A stretch of DNA of 60,286 nt from Aureococcus anophagefferens. Taxonomy: Eukaryota > Sar > Pelagophyceae > Pelagomonadales > Pelagomonadaceae. Of the stretch, positions 1-10,100 are shown in pieces. The translations under genes and the position numbers were made by a program. The notes beneath the pieces are model-generated. The model worked only from the letters and a program-made list of their open reading frames with translations. It was not told where the DNA came from and did no database searches. How positions within the stretch are numbered: the first letter of the stretch is position 1; each line of letters opens with the position of its first letter. The stretch is from positions 2,760,057 to 2,820,342 of the forward strand of contig NW_008705565.1 in assembly GCF_000186865.1 (NCBI RefSeq), given 5' to 3'.

Positions 1-322
1 TTCCGGAACATGAAACCTCAACTTCGCATGTTTCCCGCCGTCGTCGGCGCCCCTTTATTGGCGATCCTTTAAGTTCGGCGCGAGCCCGTACTTCCCGAAC
101 TGGGGTGCCCCTTCAAACTCGGTCATCTTCCCCGCGCGCGCAGCTCCTGAAAAAATCCGGTGTTTCACAGTGTTTGTTAAAGGCACACACGAAACCACGC
201 GCAGCAGCGCGGTCTCGCGCCTCTAGACGCCGAACGCGCCGCGACACCGCCGCCGAAAACGCGCCGCGAAACCGCCGCCGAAGCGCCGCGGCCCCGACGC
301 TTCGCACCTCTTACGCGACCCC
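1..322. other. Window edge, no gene seen
   Basis: This stretch lies 3' of the DCC1-like gene. It is GC-rich and repetitive at small scale, with runs of CGCCGCCGAA-like sequence around 230-300. Open frames on both strands have an Arg/Ala/Ser composition typical of GC-rich shadow frames, and none resembles a known family. It may hold the 3' UTR of the minus-strand gene. Confidence 0.5.
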
Positions 323-1189
323 TCACGCGTCCTGCGCGTCCGCGAGGGTCACGGCGCCGTCGTCGGCGACGGCGACGACGCCGTCGAGCCAGGAGAGGTC
401 GGGCTGCGCGTCCGCGGGGAGGCAGTCCTTGAGGTCCGAGAGGAGGTCGGCCGCGGCGGCGTAGGACGGCGTGGCGACGAAGAGGGACGCGGCGACGGAG
501 CGCGCGATCTTGCGCACGTCGAGGGCGACGTGGCCCGGCGTCGCGGCGGGCGTCGAGAAGTGGCGGAGGCAGTGCGCGGCGACGGCGCCGTCGGCGCCGT
601 GCGTCGCGGCGTCGGCCGCGCAGGCCTTGGCGGGGACGTCGGCGGCGGGCCAGCCCTGGAGGGACACGGCCGTGAGCACCTCGTCGAGGCACTTGTGGAG
701 CCGCGCCTCGTCGAGGTGGAAGTGGCGGCCGGAGCCGTCGACGAGGACCGCGCCCGACGCGAGCGCGCCGTCGAGCTCCGCCGCCGACGCCTGGGCCGTC
801 GACTCGAGGTCCGCGCGCGTCGGCGCGGCGTCTTCGGCGCCGTCGCCGCCGTAGGCCGGCAGGAGCGCCGCGAGGTCGAGGCGCGGCGCCGCCTTCCGCG
901 CCTCCCAGTGGAAGTCCGCGAGCCCGCGGGCGACGACGGGCGCGCCGCCGCCGGCGCCGCCGGCGCAGAGGATCGTCGTGTTGCTCGACTCGACCTTGGT
1001 GACCTTGAAGGTCTCGCGCGCCGTGCAGAGCACGACGTCCGGCGTCGACGAGTTGCCGACGAAGCGCACCTTCTCGCCGGCCTCGAGCGCCGCGACGAGC
1101 GCCTCGTCGGCCTCGAGCAGCTTCAGCCGCTTCTTCGGGTTGCCGTTGTCGCCGTCGAAGGTGGGGGAGAAGGCGAAGGCCGCGGCCAT
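323..1189 (-). CDS. DCC1-like sister-chromatid cohesion factor (RFC-Ctf18 subunit)
   Basis: The 288-residue protein resembles DCC1/DSCC1, which with CTF8 and CTF18 forms the alternative clamp loader that loads PCNA during cohesion establishment. Recognisable parts in family order are the N-terminal VRFVGN...VVLCTARETFKV and SSNTTILC strands, the middle helix with PRLDLAALLPAY, and a winged-helix-like stretch with CLRHFS and DVRKIARSVAASLF, followed by DLSWLDGVVAV. Human DCC1 continues for roughly 80 further residues after the equivalent of that last motif; this protein stops about 15 residues after it, so the last winged-helix part is missing or lies in an unrecognised exon. I chose the ATG at 1189 because the upstream in-frame extension is a low-complexity Glu/Leu/Gln repeat. 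The assignment is family-level and made from memory of the motif order. Confidence 0.68.
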   Translation of the reverse strand: MAAAFAFSPTFDGDNGNPKKRLKLLEADEALVAALEAGEKVRFVGNSSTPDVVLCTARETFKVTKVESSNTTILCAGGAGGGAPVVARGLADFHWEARKAAPRLDLAALLPAYGGDGAEDAAPTRADLESTAQASAAELDGALASGAVLVDGSGRHFHLDEARLHKCLDEVLTAVSLQGWPAADVPAKACAADAATHGADGAVAAHCLRHFSTPAATPGHVALDVRKIARSVAASLFVATPSYAAAADLLSDLKDCLPADAQPDLSWLDGVVAVADDGAVTLADAQDA

Positions 1190-1468
1190 TGGGCGCGCGC
1201 TGCAGCCGCAGGATTTTGAAGCTTTGGAGAGCGTTTTTGCGCCGGTCGCGGTCGGGTGCTCCAGGTTCCAGCTGCAGCTGAGCAGCTCCAGGTCTGTGCC
1301 CTTGAGCGGCGCCGCTGCAGACGACCGGAGCGCCTTCTCCAGGTGCTGCTCTACCTGCAGCTCCAGTCCTACCTGCTCCAGTTCTACCTGCTCCAGTTGC
1401 ACCCGGTCCTGCTCCAGTTCTACCGTGACCGGTGACCTGCTCCAGTTAAGGCCCCATCCATCCACATC
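1190..1468. repeat. Imperfect 15-bp repeats upstream of the DCC1-like gene
   Basis: Between about 1340 and 1450 the motif CTCCAGTTCTACCTG recurs imperfectly at a roughly 15-bp spacing. On the minus strand it stays open and would encode VELEQ-like units in frame with the DCC1-like start, so an N-terminal extension starting at 1465 cannot be excluded. I treat it as 5' leader because no such repeat belongs to the DCC1 family. Confidence 0.6.
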
Positions 1469-1816
1469 TTGTCCACGGCCCTCAACTCAAGGACAGGTCG
1501 CACGTATTCTGGATCAATGAGAAACTGGAGGTGGCCATTCTGCCAACCGTACCTTCTTCTCATTATGAGGAAGGCTCCACATGGCACAGCGCCACGCCGC
1601 GGAGATCGCCGCGCCCTGCGCCTCCCCGGATGCCACTCGCAGCTCGCCGCCGGCGCCCTGTCGAAGGACCTGACCTCCGCGTTCAAGTCGACGAAGATCC
1701 ACGTCAAGAAGGACGGGTCGGTGTCCATCAACAACACGGACACGTCCGACTCGGAGGACTCCGCGGCCCTCGCCGACGGCGTCGCCCTCCTCTCGGCGCT
1801 CGCGGACAAGCCGTAG
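1469..1816 (+). CDS. Short hypothetical protein, uncertain
   Basis: The frame encodes 115 residues. Only the C-terminal half (roughly residues 60-115, KDLTSAFKSTKIHVKK and an acidic Ser/Asp stretch) uses the GC-rich codon style of the neighbouring genes; the N-terminal half looks like non-coding sequence. It may be the last exon of a small gene whose upstream exon I cannot identify, or a chance open frame. I recognise no family. Confidence 0.3.
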   Translation: MSTALNSRTGRTYSGSMRNWRWPFCQPYLLLIMRKAPHGTAPRRGDRRALRLPGCHSQLAAGALSKDLTSAFKSTKIHVKKDGSVSINNTDTSDSEDSAALADGVALLSALADKP

Positions 1817-2006
1817 GCGCCGACCCCTCCCCCCCCGAAGACCGCCACCTGGTGTAGCGCACCATCCTAGAAGCAACGAAGCATCTCTCTTCTATCTACT
1901 CGTCCCGGAGCGCGTCGGCAACGCGCGCGGCATGTTCGCCGGGCCGACGGTGCAGTCCGGCTGAAGAGGCCGAAGTCGATGCGATAGGGCTTCGGCCAGA
2001 TCACTG

Positions 2007-3734
2007 ATGGGCATAAAAGGCCTCTTCCCCTACATCCGGGACAATGCGCCGGGCGCCATCGTCGAGACCTCATTGAAGGACTACATGGGCCGGCGCCTCG
2101 CCGTCGACGCGTCCATGCACCTCTACTCGTTCCTCGCGGCCATCCGCACGGGCGGCGACGCGACGCACCTCACGAACTCGCGCGGCGAGGCGACGAGCCA
2201 CCTCCAGGGCTTCGCGAACCGCACGCTGCGCATGCTCGAGGCCGGCGCGAAGCCCGTCTTCGTCTTCGACGGCGCGGCGCCCGAGCTGAAAGGGAAGACG
2301 CTCAAGGGCCGGAGCGAGGCGAAGCGCGCCGCCGAGGAGAAGCTGGCCCGGGCGCGCGACGCCGACTCCGGCGCGACGACGGAGGAGGTCTACAAGGCGG
2401 CGTCGGCGTCGACGCGCGTGACGCGGCAGCACAACGACGACGTCAAGCGGCTGCTCCGCCTGATGGGCGTGCCCGTCGTCGAGGCGCCCGGCGAGGCCGA
2501 GGCGTCGTGCGTCGCTCTTGTTAGGCACGGCGCCTGCGACTTCGTCGTCACGGAGGACATGGACGCGCTGACCTTCGGCGCGGCGAAGATGGTGAAGAAC
2601 CTCTTCGACGTCGAGGGCGCGCGCGCCAAGGAGAAGCGGCCCGCGTACGAGATCGACCTCGCCGCGGCGCTCCGCGAGCTCGGGCCCCGGGGCCTGGGGA
2701 CCATGGCGGCGTTCGTCGACTTCTGCATTTTGTGCGGCTGCGACTACCTCGACCACGTGCCGGGCGTCGGGCCCGCGACGGCCGCGAAGCTTCTGAAGAG
2801 CCACGCAAGCCTCGAGCGCGCCGTCGTCGTCGCCGACGAGGCCGCGCCGGCCGCGCCGGCCGCGCCGCTCGCCACGTCGTCGACGGCGGACGACGGCGGC
2901 GACGGCGACGAGGCCGCGCCCGCGCCCAAGGCGGCGAAGCGCGTCGGCCGCAAGGTCGGCGGGCGGCCCGTCGCGCCGCACGGCTGGGACTTCCGCGCCG
3001 CGCGCGCGCTCTTCTTCGCGCCGACCGTCGTCGCCGCCGGCGAGACCGTCGACGCGCCGCCGCCGGACTACGCGGCGCTCCGCGCGTTCCTCGTCGACGG
3101 CCACGAGTTCAACGGCGACCGCGTCGACAAGATGGTCGCGCGGCTCCGCAAGTGCCGCGAGGCCAAGCCCCAGAAGCGCATCGACGACTTCTTCTCCAAG
3201 AGCCCGGCCAAGGGCCCGGCCCGGAGCCCACCGGCGAAGCGGGAGCCGGAGCCCGCGGCGAAGCCGGAGCCGGACGGCGCGGCGAAGCGGGAGCCGGAGC
3301 CCGCGGCGAAGCGGGAGCCAGACGGCGCGGCGAAGCGGGAGCCGGACGGCGGCGACGACATCGGCCTCGACGCGTACGTCGACGCGCGACAGGAGCGGCG
3401 GGGCGCGCCGCCGGCCGCCGCGCCGGCGCCGGCGCCGCCCGCGGCGAAGCCGGAGCCCGGCGCGCGCTCGGTCGAGCCGGAGCCCGCCGCCGCGCGGCCT
3501 CGAGCGCCGCCGCCCTCGTCGCCGGCGTCGCCGCGGGCCGCCGCGCCCATGTCGCCCGCGTGCCAGGCTTTCTTCAGCGGCGAGCTCCGGGACATCTCGG
3601 CGTCGGCGTCGAAGAAGCGCAAGTCGCCGGCGAAGCGGCCGAAGCCGGCCGCGTCCGCCGAGGTCGCGCGCGCGTTCTTCGCCGGCGAGACGCGCGACGC
3701 GACGCCGAGCAAGAAGAAGAAGAAGGCGGGCTAA
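2007..3734 (+). CDS. FEN1: Flap endonuclease 1 with long repetitive C-terminal tail
   Basis: FEN1 cuts 5' flaps during Okazaki fragment maturation and long-patch base excision repair in the nucleus. The protein has 575 residues against about 380 usually. It starts MGIKGL, with the N-terminal Gly needed for catalysis, and keeps the metal-binding acids: Asp34 in VDAS, the Asp in VFDGAAPE, the Glu pair in APGEAEASC, TEDMDAL and GCDYLDHVPGVGP (helix-two-turn-helix). An Ala/Asp-rich insert sits at about 278-318. A PCNA-binding box QKRIDDFF is at 389-396. The extra tail of about 180 residues has tandem KREPEPAAKPEPDG-type units, then two copies of an AFFxGExRD motif, each followed by a Lys-rich patch that could act in nuclear import. 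A single exon is enough. Confidence 0.95.
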   Translation: MGIKGLFPYIRDNAPGAIVETSLKDYMGRRLAVDASMHLYSFLAAIRTGGDATHLTNSRGEATSHLQGFANRTLRMLEAGAKPVFVFDGAAPELKGKTLKGRSEAKRAAEEKLARARDADSGATTEEVYKAASASTRVTRQHNDDVKRLLRLMGVPVVEAPGEAEASCVALVRHGACDFVVTEDMDALTFGAAKMVKNLFDVEGARAKEKRPAYEIDLAAALRELGPRGLGTMAAFVDFCILCGCDYLDHVPGVGPATAAKLLKSHASLERAVVVADEAAPAAPAAPLATSSTADDGGDGDEAAPAPKAAKRVGRKVGGRPVAPHGWDFRAARALFFAPTVVAAGETVDAPPPDYAALRAFLVDGHEFNGDRVDKMVARLRKCREAKPQKRIDDFFSKSPAKGPARSPPAKREPEPAAKPEPDGAAKREPEPAAKREPDGAAKREPDGGDDIGLDAYVDARQERRGAPPAAAPAPAPPAAKPEPGARSVEPEPAAARPRAPPPSSPASPRAAAPMSPACQAFFSGELRDISASASKKRKSPAKRPKPAASAEVARAFFAGETRDATPSKKKKKAG

Positions 3735-4009
3735 GAACTGTAGTTGTGCTGGGGGGGGCGGCCGAGCGAGTGGGTGCTCGGGCGGCTCGAGGCTGGCCGG
3801 GTCCGGCGCCGCCCAGCCCGCGTCCGAGTCGATCGACATCGGTATCGGGGGCTGACCGCGTCCACGGCCGCCGGGCCGCGATCAAGGTCGCATTACATAA
3901 CGAAGATGTGTTAGGAGGGGAGCGCGCGCGACGTCAGTGGGGGTCGGACTTGTGAGCGCGAGCGCGGCGTCGGTGGTGGTGTCGGTCCCCGCGGGCGGCG
4001 AGACGGCGC

Positions 4010-5119
4010 CTAGTAGACCTCGACGCGCCACTGGCCCGCCTTCTTGAGGCCCTTGATGTACTCGTCGTAGTCGAGGCCCTTCTTGTCGCAGACGCCCTTG
4101 AGCATGTCCTGGATGCCGGGCATCATGCCCTTGAGGCCGCAGAAGTACATGACGGCGCCCTTGCCGAGGCGGTCGAAGATCTCGTCGGCGTACTCCTCGA
4201 CCTTGTCCTGGATGTACATCTTGCCGCCCTTGGTGTTGGTCTGCTCGCGGCTGAGCGCGTAGTCGAGCTTGAAGTTGTCCGGGTACTTGGCGAGCGTCGC
4301 CTGCCACTCCTCGTCGTAGAGGAGCGCGTCGCTGTTGGCGACGCCGAGGAAGAGCCAGGCCGTGCCCTTGTAGGCCTCGCCGGCGGGCGTCGTCTCCGTG
4401 AAGAGGCGGCGGATGAAGGACCGGTAGGGCGCGATGCCCGTGCCCGTGGCGACCATGATGTAGTCCGTGTCCGCCTTCTCCTCGGGCATGAGCATGACCT
4501 TGCCCGAGGGGCCCGTCATCTTGATCGGGTCGCCGGGCTTGGAGTCGCAGATGAAGTTGGAGCACACGCCCTTCTTCGCCGGGTCGTCCTTGCCCATCTC
4601 CGGGTCCCAGTAGGTCGCGCGGCGCACGCAGAGCGACGTCGTCTGGCCCGTCATGTCGTCGCCGTAGCGGGACGCGGCGATGGAGTAGAGGCGCACCGTG
4701 TGGGGCTTGCCGTTCTTCGGGTTCGTGCCGTCGGCGATGACGCCGAAGGACTGGCCCTCCCAGTAGGGCATCTTGCCCTGGTGGTCGAAGATGATGTGGC
4801 ACGTTTCGCCGGTCGCCTCGGGGCCGACAATGCGCTTGCAGCTCACGACCTTGGTCGTGTACGGCGACTTGTTCTTGTAGGTGTTCACGGGGACCGTGGA
4901 CTGGTCCCAGTAGGGCGACGCCTCGAGGAAGTCCTGCTTCTTGCCCGCCGGGCTCTCGGTGAGAATCGTGGCTTTGTCGCTCGTGGACGCCGTCGCGGCG
5001 CCGCCGCCGCCGGAGCCCGTGGGGTTGACGTAGTCCATGGACACGCGCATGGGCGCGCGGGCGCCGCCGCGGAGGGCGCTGGCCGGGGCGAGGAGGGCGA
5101 GGGCGAGGACGGCCTTCAT
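4010..5119 (-). CDS. petH: Plastid ferredoxin--NADP(+) reductase
   Basis: This flavoenzyme passes electrons from ferredoxin to NADP+ at the end of the photosynthetic chain. The 369-residue product begins with a signal peptide ([19 protein letters not shown]) followed by a short basic transit-like stretch, the bipartite targeting expected for a secondary plastid of red-algal origin. FAD contacts are in RLYSIAAS, and the family stretch [13 protein letters not shown] follows. NADP contacts are [12 protein letters not shown] and [12 protein letters not shown]. The chain ends in VEVY, with the C-terminal Tyr that stacks on the flavin. The ATG at 5119 was preferred over upstream in-frame ATGs because it starts the signal peptide. 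Confidence 0.95.
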   Translation of the reverse strand: MKAVLALALLAPASALRGGARAPMRVSMDYVNPTGSGGGGAATASTSDKATILTESPAGKKQDFLEASPYWDQSTVPVNTYKNKSPYTTKVVSCKRIVGPEATGETCHIIFDHQGKMPYWEGQSFGVIADGTNPKNGKPHTVRLYSIAASRYGDDMTGQTTSLCVRRATYWDPEMGKDDPAKKGVCSNFICDSKPGDPIKMTGPSGKVMLMPEEKADTDYIMVATGTGIAPYRSFIRRLFTETTPAGEAYKGTAWLFLGVANSDALLYDEEWQATLAKYPDNFKLDYALSREQTNTKGGKMYIQDKVEEYADEIFDRLGKGAVMYFCGLKGMMPGIQDMLKGVCDKKGLDYDEYIKGLKKAGQWRVEVY

Positions 5120-6128
5120 GGTGTGTTTTGGCCTGTGGATCGAGTGGTTGAAGCGGTGGCATTGCGGGAAAGGATAAACAGAGAGTTCTTTAGCTCTCTT
5201 GATGCGTTCTCTCGGCACGCAGGGGGAGGCGGTGCCTGACTGGCAAGGTGGCGTTGGCGGGGCGCGCGCGCGCGGTGGACGCTGCTGCACGCTGTGACGT
5301 CGCGTCGAGGTTGTAGGCCGGGAGATCGAGGACTCTGATGAGCTGGCCTGGACGTAGGCATGGCCGGGGTGTTTGCGAAGCCCGTCGTTTCGATTTCACC
5401 CGGAGCCCTTCATCGCCAGTCGTCATGAGCGAACGAGTGCGTCCGCCTTGCGAGAAGAGGGAGCGAGGCCCCAACGCTACGAACGTGGTCGGGCCGGTTG
5501 AGCTTGAGGATCGGCGACTCGGCAAAACACGCGCGCGGCCGCGTCGACGCGAGACTCTCGCAATTGCACGAAGCCCAGGAGGCGGGCAGCCTGTTCTTCA
5601 CCGGGGACACACGCCGGACGGAGCAGGATCGCGCAGCAGTCGGCTTCCTCACTGCGACATGGGGTCTTGGCGTCATTGTGCATGGCCTCGCGACCCCCGG
5701 TTTAGGCATCGTCGCACCGACCCCCGGCTAGGGATCGGCGAGGCCCAGAGACCGTCGCTGCCGAGCTCGTCGAGCGACACCGTGCCGCGGCCGCGTCCAT
5801 ACGAACGCTACACGCGCGAAGAGATTGATTTGGTGACGTCCTGCCGCGACCGAAAACCCGCCCGACGACGGTGCCGACGAGCTGCGCAGCACGCCGCGCC
5901 GATTCGCCGTCGCCGATCGCCTCGGCGCCGACGACCTCCTCCGCGGGAGCGTCGCGCCGGGAACGGAGGGGACGCGGTCGCGGGCGTTTGCTGCGCTTCA
6001 TCGGTTCGACGTCGGCGCGGCGGCGGCGGTCGCGGCGGACGCCCCGCCCCGCCCCCCTTGCCCTTTCGCGCGGACGCGCCGGAACGCCGGACGCCGTACC
6101 GCCCGAACCCCCGTTTAGGTCAGCCACC
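5120..6128. other. Intergenic region between FNR and RPL13A
   Basis: About 1 kb between divergently transcribed genes. The part near 5130-5200 is less GC-rich and probably holds the FNR promoter and leader. Several open frames exist on both strands, but none resembles a family or shows convincing composition. A TTTAG just before the RPL13A Kozak sequence (about 6115-6119) could be the acceptor of a 5' UTR intron, which is common in ribosomal protein genes; I see no decisive donor. Confidence 0.5.
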
Positions 6129-6728
6129 ATGGTCTTCCAGGACAGCGTCCTCGTGGACGGCCGGACGCACATGCTCGGCCGCCTGGCGAGCATCATCGCC
6201 AAGGAGCTGCTCTGCGGCCAGAAGGTCGTCGTCGTGCGCTGCGAGCAGCTCTGCGTGTCCGGGTCGCTCGTGCGCAACAAGGTCAAGTTCACGGCGTTCC
6301 TCAAGAAGCGCACGAACACGAACCCGAAGCGGGGCCCCATCCACTACCGCTCGCCGGCGCGCATGCTCTGGCGCACGGTGCGCGGCATGCTGCCGCACAA
6401 GACGCACCGCGGGCAGCAGGCGCTCGCGCGGCTCCAGTGCTTCGAGGGCGTGCCGCCGCCCTACGACAAGATGAAGAAGATGGTCGTCCCCGAGGCCCTC
6501 AAGGTCCTCCGCCTCAAGCCCGGGCGCCGCTTCACGGTCCTCGCGCGCCTCGCGTCCGAGTTCGGCTGGAAGCACGAGGCGCTCATCGCGAAGATGGAGG
6601 AGAAGCGCGTCGCGCGGTCCGCGGAGTTCTACGCGGCCAAGAAGAGCGCCACGGCCCTCAAGGCCAAGGCCACGGCCGCCGCCGACCTCTCCAAGGTCGC
6701 CGACGTCCTCGAGGCCTTCGGCCACTAG
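6129..6728 (+). CDS. RPL13A: 60S ribosomal protein L13a (uL13)
   Basis: Structural protein of the cytosolic large ribosomal subunit, 199 residues, the usual length. Diagnostic stretches are [21 protein letters not shown] near the start, [12 protein letters not shown], the [25 protein letters not shown] block and the [15 protein letters not shown] block. The C-terminal helix is Lys/Ala-rich as in other eukaryotes. The start lies in a strong Kozak context (GCCACCATGG), which decides against the longer in-frame upstream extension. No intron interrupts the coding part. Confidence 0.96.
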   Translation: MVFQDSVLVDGRTHMLGRLASIIAKELLCGQKVVVVRCEQLCVSGSLVRNKVKFTAFLKKRTNTNPKRGPIHYRSPARMLWRTVRGMLPHKTHRGQQALARLQCFEGVPPPYDKMKKMVVPEALKVLRLKPGRRFTVLARLASEFGWKHEALIAKMEEKRVARSAEFYAAKKSATALKAKATAAADLSKVADVLEAFGH

Positions 6729-7137
6729 GCGCGCGGCCGCGCGCGCGGGGCCGCGCCCGCCGGCGGGCGGCGCGGCCAGGCTAAACCGGACCTAGTCCAC
6801 GTCTTTTGCGGGGGAGGCGGCGCGCAGTGCCTTCGGCCATGCGGGGCGCCCCGGCGTCGACGTCGACGTCCTCGTCGAAGTCCCGCCGGGCGGAGGCGGC
6901 GACGCGGGACCACTCGTCTCTCCGCGAAGACCGCCTCAGCGCGCCCATCCGCGCCCATCTGCGCCCATCGGCGCGCCCCCGGCCCGGCCGCTCGAAGCCC
7001 AAAAAGTGCATCTTCCCAACCTTGAAGTCTGGACGTTACGTTCAATGTAGCACGAGTTTTTGTGAGTGCTGCCATCTTGAGGTGCCCACACTCCTCGATA
7101 AGAATTCGATAAGACGTGTGGTCGGATCGTGCCCACG
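6729..7137. other. Spacer between RPL13A and the lipase gene
   Basis: The first part is GC-rich 3' sequence of RPL13A. From about 7000 the sequence turns AT-richer, as expected for a promoter of the downstream lipase gene. I see no coding region. Confidence 0.5.
7095..7113 (+). promoter_or_regulatory. Paired TCGATAAG direct repeat (GATA-like)
   Basis: Two TCGATAAG copies separated by two bases end 25 bases upstream of the lipase ATG. GATAAG is the core bound by GATA-type zinc-finger factors in many eukaryotes. A regulatory role is only inferred from position and repetition. Confidence 0.3.
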
Positions 7138-10100
7138 ATGAGGACGTGCATCGTCGCCTGCCTGGCAGCCCGCGCGGCCGGGGTCCTCTTCGGGCGCCGC
7201 GCCGGCGTCCCGCGCCGCGGCCGACACATAATGCTCCACTACCCTAGCCCTTCCCTTTGATCCTCCCTCCCTTCGATTCCTCCCTGCGCCGCGGCTAACA
7301 CACATAATGATGCACGTGTCAGGTGCCAGGACATCAAAGGCGCGACGAACTGCACGGACCACGAGGCGCTCGGCGTCCACACGTGCGAGTGGTGCGCCTC
7401 GGAGCAGGTGCGTGGCCCGCGCGGACAAGTGCTGCGCGTCCCTGTCGCCGCTGAGCACGTGAGTCGCGCCGCAGGTCTGCCACGAGGTCGACTCCTACTT
7501 CAACACGTGCGCGGACAAGTGCTGCGCGTCGAAGTCGCCGCTGAGCACGTGCGACGCGAAGAACGCGAGCGACCTCGACGTCGAGCGCTGCGAGAACACG
7601 CCGGGCGCCGCGACCTGCGAGGACATCGAGTCGGCCGAGGCGTGCCTGGATCACACGCGCGCGGAGCTGCGAGGACGCCCGGCGCCAGATCCCGCGAGAA
7701 AAGCGACCCGCCCTCCCGTAGGCACGTCTGCGAGTACTGCGCGTCGACGGACTCGTGCCACGAGGTCGACAGCCCGCTCGACTCCTGCGCCACGGCCTGC
7801 TGCGCGTCGCGCGGCGTCGCGAGCCTCTGCGACCACGACGACTCGGCCGACATCGACTTCAAAAAATGCTCCGCGTCCTTCGAGCTCAACGCGACGGCGC
7901 CGCGCGGCGTCCCCCCCGAAGTCCTCCCGGACGCCGCGCGCGCAGGTCTGGCAGAACGCGGGCACGGCCTACGCCTGGCCCGAGGACGACGTCGAGGCCG
8001 TCGCCTCGAAGCCGTCCGTCGGCGTCGCCTTCTCCGGCGGCGGCACGCGGTCCTACGCGGCGTCCGTGGGCGTCGCCCAGGCCCTCGAGGCCCTCGGCCT
8101 GCTGTCGAAGATCAAGTACATGTCCGGCGTCTCGGGCGGGTCGTGGTTCGTCTCCGCGCTCGCCTACGACCAGAGCGACGACGAGGCCGCGCTGCTCTGC
8201 CCCCACCGGGGCGGGAACGGGGCGCGACATGCCCGACGTCTCTCTCGGCCGGTTTCGTTTCGGCTGATCTTTGGACGAGCGATCGTCTCTCGAAGCGTAC
8301 GTGTTTTTTTCCGGAACGCGCGCGCGCGGAACACTCGCAATCGTCGCTCGGAACGGTCTCGAAGCGGACGTATTTCTTCGCGACGTCGAATCACCGTGTT
8401 CCTGCCCAGGCCCCTACGCGCCCCCCTCGAACCTGACGCTGGAGTACCTCGCGGACCTGCCCGCGGGCTGCATGGCCGACGCGACGACCTACAACTTCAT
8501 CGGCGAGGTCGTGGCCAAGGCCGCGGGCGACATCTTCGACAAGGAGGAGCTCTTCAGCACGGTCTGGGAGGAGGTCGTCGACGAGGCCATCTTCCGGCCG
8601 CGGGGGATCGCGTCCAAGAGCCGCGCGGCGCTGAGCGCCAAGGCCGCGGAGGACGCGCGCGCGCGGTCGCCGAACCTCGCGGCCTACCCCTTCGTCTGGC
8701 CGCGGCGCCTCGACGCGGTGCCCTTCCCCATCTCGTCGGGGACGCTGCTCGGGCCCGTGGCCCTGTCCCCCTACGCGCGGCACAACCGGTCCTTCACGAT
8801 CGTCCAGCACACGCCCATCTACAGCGGCAACCCCTACACGTCGACCGTGACCTACAACTCGCAGGACGGCTGCGACGACGACGACCACTGCGTCACCGCG
8901 ACGGACGCGGTCCGCGTCGGCGGCCTCTTCTCGGCCTACGCCTACGGCGCGGACGTCCCGCTGCGCAACGGGTCCCTCGCGCCGGGCCAGCGCAGCGGCG
9001 AGCTCGCGGTGCTCGCGCCCAAGGACGGCGCGACGGTGCAGCGCGCCGCGGCCATGAGCTCCATGGCGCCCGCGGCGTGGTTCGCGAACGAGTCGCCGGA
9101 GCTTTTAGGCGTCACGCTGAGCGAGGAGTACGCCTACGCGCCGGACGCGCCGGCCGAGTCCGCGCGGCTCTTCTACACGGGCGACGGCGGCGTGCTGGAG
9201 AACAACGGCCTCATCCCGTTGCTCCAGCGCGGGCTCGAGCGCGTCGTCGTCTTCGCGAACACGCTGACGCCCTTGGCGGACCGCGCCGCGTGGGACCCGG
9301 GGCAGGACAAGAGTGATTCAACGTCGCTTCAACGTGAGTGTTCCGCGCGCGCGCGTTTCGGAAACAGCACCCACGCTTCGAGAGCGCTCCGAGAGATGAT
9401 CGCTCGTCCAAAAATCAGCCGAAACGAGTGGAAAATGGCCGAGAGAGGAGCCTTTGAAGTTGGGAATTTCGCACTCTTGTCCTGCCCAGGTGGGACCCGG
9501 CCGCGCGCGCGCCCACCGCGTCGGACATCGACGCGAACATCCCCGCGCTCTTCGGCATCTTCGTCGAGGACGCGCCGTCGGTCATCGACGTCGCCGTGGG
9601 CACGGACTACTCCTCGATCCAGGTCTTCCGCTGTGTGGAAATCAACCAGTGGAATGGACGCGTCCAGCAAAACTTCAAACCTCTCTAGCTCGGCCAAATC
9701 GAAGTCGATTCGGCTGATTTTTGGACGGATCGATCGCTCTCGTCGAGTTCTCGAAGCAAAGCCGAAGAGCTTGCGTCGAACCTTTCAAATACGCACACAT
9801 TGAAGTCATATTGAAGATTTGATTTCCACACAGGTCTTCCGGCCCGAGGACTTCCCGGCGTTCGCCGCGCAGCTCCAGGACAGCCTCGCCGCGGGCGGCG
9901 GCGCCATCGCCGACGCGACGCTGGAGACGGTCGCGAACGCGGCCCACGGCGTCGTCGGCGGCCGCGCCGTGCGCCTCGGCTTCTGCATGTTCGCGATCCC
10001 GACCGTCGCGGCGAATTTCGTCGCCGCGCTCGCGAACGAGGACGTCAAGCAGGCCGTCGCCGACGCGGCCGACGGCAAGGGCGGCTTCGCCAACTTCCCC

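Noticed and set aside
2070..3839. A 589-residue open frame antisense to FEN1, and many similar long antisense frames across the window
   Set aside because: In DNA of this GC content stop codons are rare in shadow frames. The translations are Arg/Ala/Gly/Pro-rich, resemble no family and overlap well-recognised genes.
5871..6128. In-frame N-terminal extension of RPL13A
   Set aside because: uL13 has no such extension; the Kozak ATG at 6129 gives the family's normal length.
5338..6474. A 378-residue frame upstream of and overlapping RPL13A
   Set aside because: Arg/Ser/Pro-rich with no family resemblance, and it overlaps the ribosomal protein gene in another frame.
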